Below, one piece after another: positions 5,613 to 8,200 of a stretch of 8,200 nucleotides of DNA. Below the pieces are notes generated by a model that saw only the letters and a program-made list of their open reading frames with translations, made no database searches and was not told where the DNA came from. How positions within the stretch are numbered: position 1 is the stretch's first letter; each line of letters opens with the position of its first letter. Both the position numbers and the translations under genes were made by a program. Source of the stretch: Terriglobia bacterium (GTDB lineage: Bacteria; Acidobacteriota; Terriglobia; UBA7540); the NCBI GenBank assembly GCA_020072905.1, contig JAIQGB010000185.1, forward strand, positions 1 through 8,200, in the 5' to 3' direction.

Positions 5613-6174
5613 GTTGAAGCTCGCGCGCCAGCCATGCCTTGGCCATTTTCCAATCGCGCATCACCGTCTCGGGAGAGATCTTCAGAACCTCAGCAGTTTC
5701 TTCCACGCTCAAGCCGCCAAAGAAACGCAATTCCACCACCTGGCTTTTTCTCGGGTCGAGCGACGCCAAGTGGTTCAGGGCATCGTCCAGCGCCACCAGG
5801 TCAACGACTGGCTGTCGAGCGATGCCGAGCGCATTGTCGAGCGAGACGTGCGCGGCTTCCCCTCCGCGCTTCTGATATTGCCGCGCGCGGGCGAAATCGA
5901 TCAGGATGCGCCGCATTGTCCGGGCGCAGATGGCGAAGAAATGCGCGCGGTTCTGCCAGCTCACTCCCCGCTCGTCGACGAGGCGCAGATAGACTTCGTG
6001 CACGAGTGCCGTGGTTTGCAGGGTATGGCCGGGCCGTTCGCGCGCCATATAACGGTGCGCCAGCCGGCGCAGCTCTTTGTAGACCAGCGGGGTAAGCTTC
6101 TCCAGTGCCTCCTGATCGCCCTCACCCCAGGCCCTGAGCATCAGCGTGATTTCCTGTGCGGACGGCGCCGTCAT
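5596..6174 (-). CDS. ECF sigma factor, TIGR02999 (Sigma70_ECF) type
   Basis: This protein of 192 residues, about normal length for the group, directs RNA polymerase to alternative promoters. Region 2 spans about residues 23-97, with YKELRRLAHRYMARE, the TLQTTALVHEVYLRL stretch characteristic of this group, and the tail ARTMRRILIDFARAR. Region 4 spans about 131-187, with DPRKSQVVELRFFGGLSVEETAEVL and the recognition helix SPETVMRDWKMAKAWL. No extra sensor domain is visible. K2 follows 60 bases downstream on the same strand, an arrangement common in Acidobacteriota and Planctomycetota, so the kinase probably controls this sigma factor directly or through a partner; that link is inference, and no anti-sigma gene is present. 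ATG 6174 is preceded by GGGGGA. The last four codons and the stop come from an inserted-looking REP element, so the native C-terminus may have been replaced. Confidence 0.95.
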   Translation of the reverse strand: MTAPSAQEITLMLRAWGEGDQEALEKLTPLVYKELRRLAHRYMARERPGHTLQTTALVHEVYLRLVDERGVSWQNRAHFFAICARTMRRILIDFARARQYQKRGGEAAHVSLDNALGIARQPVVDLVALDDALNHLASLDPRKSQVVELRFFGGLSVEETAEVLKISPETVMRDWKMAKAWLARELQRSAGL

Positions 6175-6385
6175 GGGGGTTCCCCCGAGTCTCCAATCTC
6201 AGCCTGGCTTCGCGAAGTCCTGTTGGCGGCAAAGTTACCACACTTCTATCGCTCGTACCATAGGCGACCTTTCGCCCAGGGTTTCTTGATCCCCATGACA
6301 GTTTCCAAGACCGCTTCTCGCCTTAACAGGTAGAAGCGGCAAGATGCCGTGGCGTCCGCCGCGAATTTCGACAAGGAGGTATGTC
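6175..6385. promoter_or_regulatory. Divergent control region between sigma and HAF genes
   Basis: These 211 bases must hold the promoters of both the sigma-K2 pair and the HAF gene, but I see no clean -35/-10 pair for either. Visible structures are GGGGGTTCCCCC directly against the sigma ATG (6175-6186), the palindrome CTTCGCGAAG (6208-6217), and an 8-bp hairpin CCGCTTCT/AGAAGCGG (6311-6318, 6332-6339) before the HAF ribosome binding site. The absence of standard promoters would fit control by an alternative sigma factor. Confidence 0.5.
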
Positions 6386-7297
6386 ATGAACAACTCCCGA
6401 AGTTTCACGCCAATCAGACTGGTTTTCCTTGCGCTCCTGGCCGCGGGGATGAGTTTGGCAACAGGGGCGGCGGCACAACAGCCGCTCGCTGGAACCTACA
6501 CGAACATCGATCCTCCGGGCGTGACGAATGCGGCCGCCTGGGGAATCAACAATGACGGCGTGATTGCCGGCCGTTATAAGACCCCGGCCGACGGCTTCTT
6601 CCACGCTTTCCTGCGGGACGAGAACGGGTCGTACAGCGCCATCGACCCACCTGGCGCTATCGCCGCGGAAGCCAAAGGGGTGAGCGACAGTGGGAACGTT
6701 CTGGGCTACTTCTGCGACACCGCGCCGTGCGGTCCGGTCAGCACCTATCAGGGGTTCTTGCTACGCGAGGGTCTCTTCAGCTCCTTTGGCTCCCCCGACC
6801 ACATAAACACTTGGGCGATGAGGATGAATGGACGGGGCCAGATTGTAGGCTGCGTTCACGACGCGAATACCACGGATTCGATGCACGGTTTCGTGGTGGA
6901 CCGCGACGGCACTTTCACAGACTCTCCCGTCCCGATGTCGATGCACAACGGCATCAGCCCAGACGGGAGAACCATCGTGGGGCTCTACACCGACACGTCC
7001 GGGACTCATGGATACATTCTCAGCCAGGACAACTTCATGCCGTTCGATGTGCCCGGGTCGAACCTGACTCAGGCCGAGGACCTCAACGCACGCGGGGAAA
7101 TTGTGGGTCTTTATCGGGACACAGCAGGGAAATTCCATGGATTCCTACGGAACGGGGTGGGGTACTTTTCGATCGATTACCCCAATGCGACAGACACGCG
7201 GGCTTTCGCCATCAGCGACAACGGTCAAATCGTGGGACAGTACGTTGCAGGTGGCGTCACGCACGCCTTTCTGCTGACCCGGCATGAAATCGAGTAG
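6386..7297 (+). CDS. Secreted HAF-repeat protein
   Basis: This 303-residue protein has a clear signal peptide, MNNSRSFTPIRLVFLALLAA, with cleavage likely after GAAA near residue 30. ATG 6386 is chosen over the in-frame ATG 6344 because AAGGAGG (6373-6379) lies 6 bases before it and the signal peptide begins there. The mature protein consists of about six repeats of 35-45 residues. Each has a strand like IDPPG, a core like GINNDGVIAGRY and an ending such as HAFL or HGFL (near 73-76, 122-125, 167-170, 209-212, 251-254 and 293-296). This is the signature of HAF-type extracellular repeats (TIGR02913), which probably fold as a beta-propeller. Function in the family is mostly unknown; adhesion or polymer binding is a guess. 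The cores vary (GVSDSG, RMNGRG, GISPDG, DLNARG, AISDNG). The gene is divergent from the ECF sigma gene, so it is a plausible target of that factor. Confidence 0.92.
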   Translation: MNNSRSFTPIRLVFLALLAAGMSLATGAAAQQPLAGTYTNIDPPGVTNAAAWGINNDGVIAGRYKTPADGFFHAFLRDENGSYSAIDPPGAIAAEAKGVSDSGNVLGYFCDTAPCGPVSTYQGFLLREGLFSSFGSPDHINTWAMRMNGRGQIVGCVHDANTTDSMHGFVVDRDGTFTDSPVPMSMHNGISPDGRTIVGLYTDTSGTHGYILSQDNFMPFDVPGSNLTQAEDLNARGEIVGLYRDTAGKFHGFLRNGVGYFSIDYPNATDTRAFAISDNGQIVGQYVAGGVTHAFLLTRHEIE

Positions 7298-7325
7298 ACT
7301 TGCGGGCTTGCTGGAGAGCGGGGAG

Positions 7326-7352
7326 CCACGCTTGGGGCTTTCCCAAGCGTGG
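7326..7352. repeat. Perfect 11-bp hairpin after the HAF gene
   Basis: CCACGCTTGGG and CCCAAGCGTGG pair perfectly around the loop GCTTT, 28 bases past the HAF stop codon. No T tract follows, so it is more likely a mobile palindromic repeat or a 3'-end-protecting structure than a classic terminator. Confidence 0.7.
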
Positions 7353-7417
7353 GCCTCGCCCGCATCGCGAAACCGGCGCGCCCCACCTGGAAACCCCTGG
7401 ACGAAGCATGTTGCGCC

Positions 7418-7444
7418 GCGGGCTGGTCTTCTTCTGCAGCCCGC
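7418..7444. repeat. 8-bp hairpin
   Basis: GCGGGCTG (7418-7425) and CAGCCCGC (7437-7444) pair perfectly around an 11-base loop. No poly-T follows on either side. Confidence 0.55.
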
Positions 7445-7546
7445 CAATGAAGCGAACCACCGTTGCTTGCCCAAGGACCGGAGCCCATCCAGCGCGTCCC
7501 GGTTGCGATGAGCGGTAAGGGAGCCCCTGCCTGTGCGTTGCTTCAG

Positions 7547-7610
7547 TCGGGGGCAGGTCCTCTCAGCGAGTAATGTGGCTGAGTCCAAGGGCCTGCCCCC
7601 GATTCTTTTT
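7547..7610 (+). terminator. Long structured hairpin followed by a T tract
   Basis: The outer arms TCGGGGGCAGG (7547-7557) and CCTGCCCCCGA (7592-7602) pair perfectly. An inner hairpin CTCAGC/GCTGAG (7562-7567, 7578-7583) sits between them. TTCTTTTT (7603-7610) follows at once, as in an intrinsic terminator on the plus strand. It is about 250 bases past the HAF stop, so it may be a late terminator or the end of an unrecognised plus-strand RNA. Confidence 0.45.
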
Positions 7611-7718
7611 GTGGTATGCCGCGGAAGCAATCCTGGCTTTGCCGTGGCCCTCCGTCTTTTCGGACCGAGGGTTGCGCCGCGCTTGGCGCAGTTTCCGTGG
7701 GCGGCTTGCGAAGCAGGG

Positions 7719-8200
7719 CTATCCGGCAGACTCCATGCCGTGCATAAGGGCCTGGAAGCGCGGGTGGGCCCGCAGCGGGTCGAGGTCGGAATCGTTCTGG
7801 AACCATTCTTTTTGGCGCATTCCTGAAGCAACGCATTTCTCCAGGCAGTTGATGGCTACTTCCACCTCGCCCAACCCGGCATAAACGCAGGCCACGTTAT
7901 AAAGGACGCCAGCATCGTCGGGTTCGATGGCAAGGGCGCGGCGGTTCCACTCCAGACTCTTCTCGCGCTCGCCCAACTGGCACAGCGCGCTCGCACCGAA
8001 ATAGATTGCGCGCACGTCGTCGGGATAGACTCGGATGTGTTTCTCGACGAGCTGGAAGACGCGACGATAGACCGCCTCGGCTTCACCTTGGCGCCCTAGA
8101 CCCCGATAGACCGGCGCCAGCAGGGCGGGGGCCTGAAAGTCGTCCGGGTTGACTTGGCGGGCCTTCTCAAACAACTCTGCGGCCTCGCGCATCTTCCCCT
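7719..8200 (-). CDS. TPR-containing C-terminal tail of a third receptor kinase-like protein (partial)
   Basis: The frame is open from the right edge to TAG 7721-7719. It gives about 160 residues; the Met at 8192 is internal, since the preceding codons Gly-Lys are in frame and the sequence is mid-TPR. At least three TPR units are visible: AAELFEKARQVNPDDFQAPALLAPVYRG and on, then AVYRRVFQLVEKHIRVYPDDVRAIYFGASALCQL in shorter form, then LEWNRRALAIEPDDAGVLYNVACVYAGLG. The tail has NDSDLDPLRAHPRFQAL, the same kind of ending as K2 (GDPRFEGFRSDERFRALV), typical of acidobacterial kinase-TolB-TPR proteins and some related adenylate cyclases. An N-terminal kinase domain is therefore likely but lies outside the window. 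The cysteines in NCLEKCV are unusual against K2. It converges on the HAF gene. Confidence 0.85.
   Translation of the reverse strand, partial: GKMREAAELFEKARQVNPDDFQAPALLAPVYRGLGRQGEAEAVYRRVFQLVEKHIRVYPDDVRAIYFGASALCQLGEREKSLEWNRRALAIEPDDAGVLYNVACVYAGLGEVEVAINCLEKCVASGMRQKEWFQNDSDLDPLRAHPRFQALMHGMESAG

Larger units (their letters stand above)
7298..7718. other. Convergent non-coding region rich in inverted repeats
   Basis: No convincing gene fills these 421 bases; the open frames here are Arg/Pro-rich and lack ribosome binding sites. The region holds at least four perfect inverted repeats: 7326-7352 (11-bp arms), 7418-7444 (8-bp arms), 7547-7602 (11-bp arms with an inner hairpin) and 7673-7690 (6-bp arms). 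It lies between two converging genes, so terminators are expected. The number and strength of the hairpins suggest repeat elements or a structured RNA. Confidence 0.6.

Noticed and set aside
4951..6333. A 460-codon open frame on the plus strand
   Set aside because: It lies antisense to the start of K2 and the whole sigma gene, whose family motifs are unmistakable. Its translation shows no domain, and high GC makes such antisense frames common.
7145..7831. Several Arg/Pro-rich open frames on both strands
   Set aside because: They cross strong hairpins, overlap the HAF and TPR genes and lack ribosome binding sites; they look like readthrough of repeat DNA.
1..8200. CRISPR arrays, tRNA or rRNA genes, transposase genes
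   Set aside because: I saw no regularly spaced direct repeats, tRNA cloverleaf signatures, rRNA-like sequence or transposase motifs on either strand.

Overview
The window looks like an accessory stretch of an Acidobacteriota-type soil bacterium. The evidence is high GC, receptor-like Ser/Thr kinases with TolB-like and TPR sensor halves, a TIGR02999-type ECF sigma factor just upstream of such a kinase, a secreted HAF-repeat protein, and many short GC-rich palindromes. This placement is inferred from gene style; no taxonomic marker gene is present.

Layout, left to right. 1-1198 (-): N-terminal 399 residues of a receptor Ser/Thr kinase (K1) that runs off the left edge, with a GTG start and a good sigma70-type promoter. 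1332-1574 (-): a possible small secreted protein. 1866-2684 (+): a protein with a signal peptide and a catalytic-core-like motif of the PI3K/HipA/Fam20 kinase superfamily. 2685-2853: a convergent intergenic region full of palindromes. 2854-5535 (-): a complete 893-residue kinase-TolB-TPR receptor (K2). 5596-6174 (-): an ECF sigma factor 60 bases upstream of K2, probably its operon partner. 6386-7297 (+): a secreted HAF-repeat protein divergent from the sigma gene. 7298-7718: non-coding and rich in inverted repeats. 7719-8200 (-): the C-terminal TPR tail of a third gene that enters from the right edge.

Regulatory logic (inference): the sigma factor and K2 form a kinase-linked ECF pair, in which a membrane kinase with a TolB/TPR sensor region is thought to modulate an ECF sigma factor. 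K1 and the gene at the right edge look like relatives of K2, so this is a cluster of receptor kinases with secreted proteins between them.

The most unusual feature is that both kinase genes carry short palindromic repeats inside their reading frames. A 52-bp element occurs three times (172-223, 4338-4389, 4938-4989), always in the same orientation and codon phase. Two other palindrome types sit in K1, one at the same protein loop where K2 carries the 52-bp element and one in the activation segment. A further palindrome supplies the last codons and stop of the sigma gene. The pattern resembles the protein-coding palindromic elements of Rickettsia (RPEs), but with different sequences and in signalling kinases.
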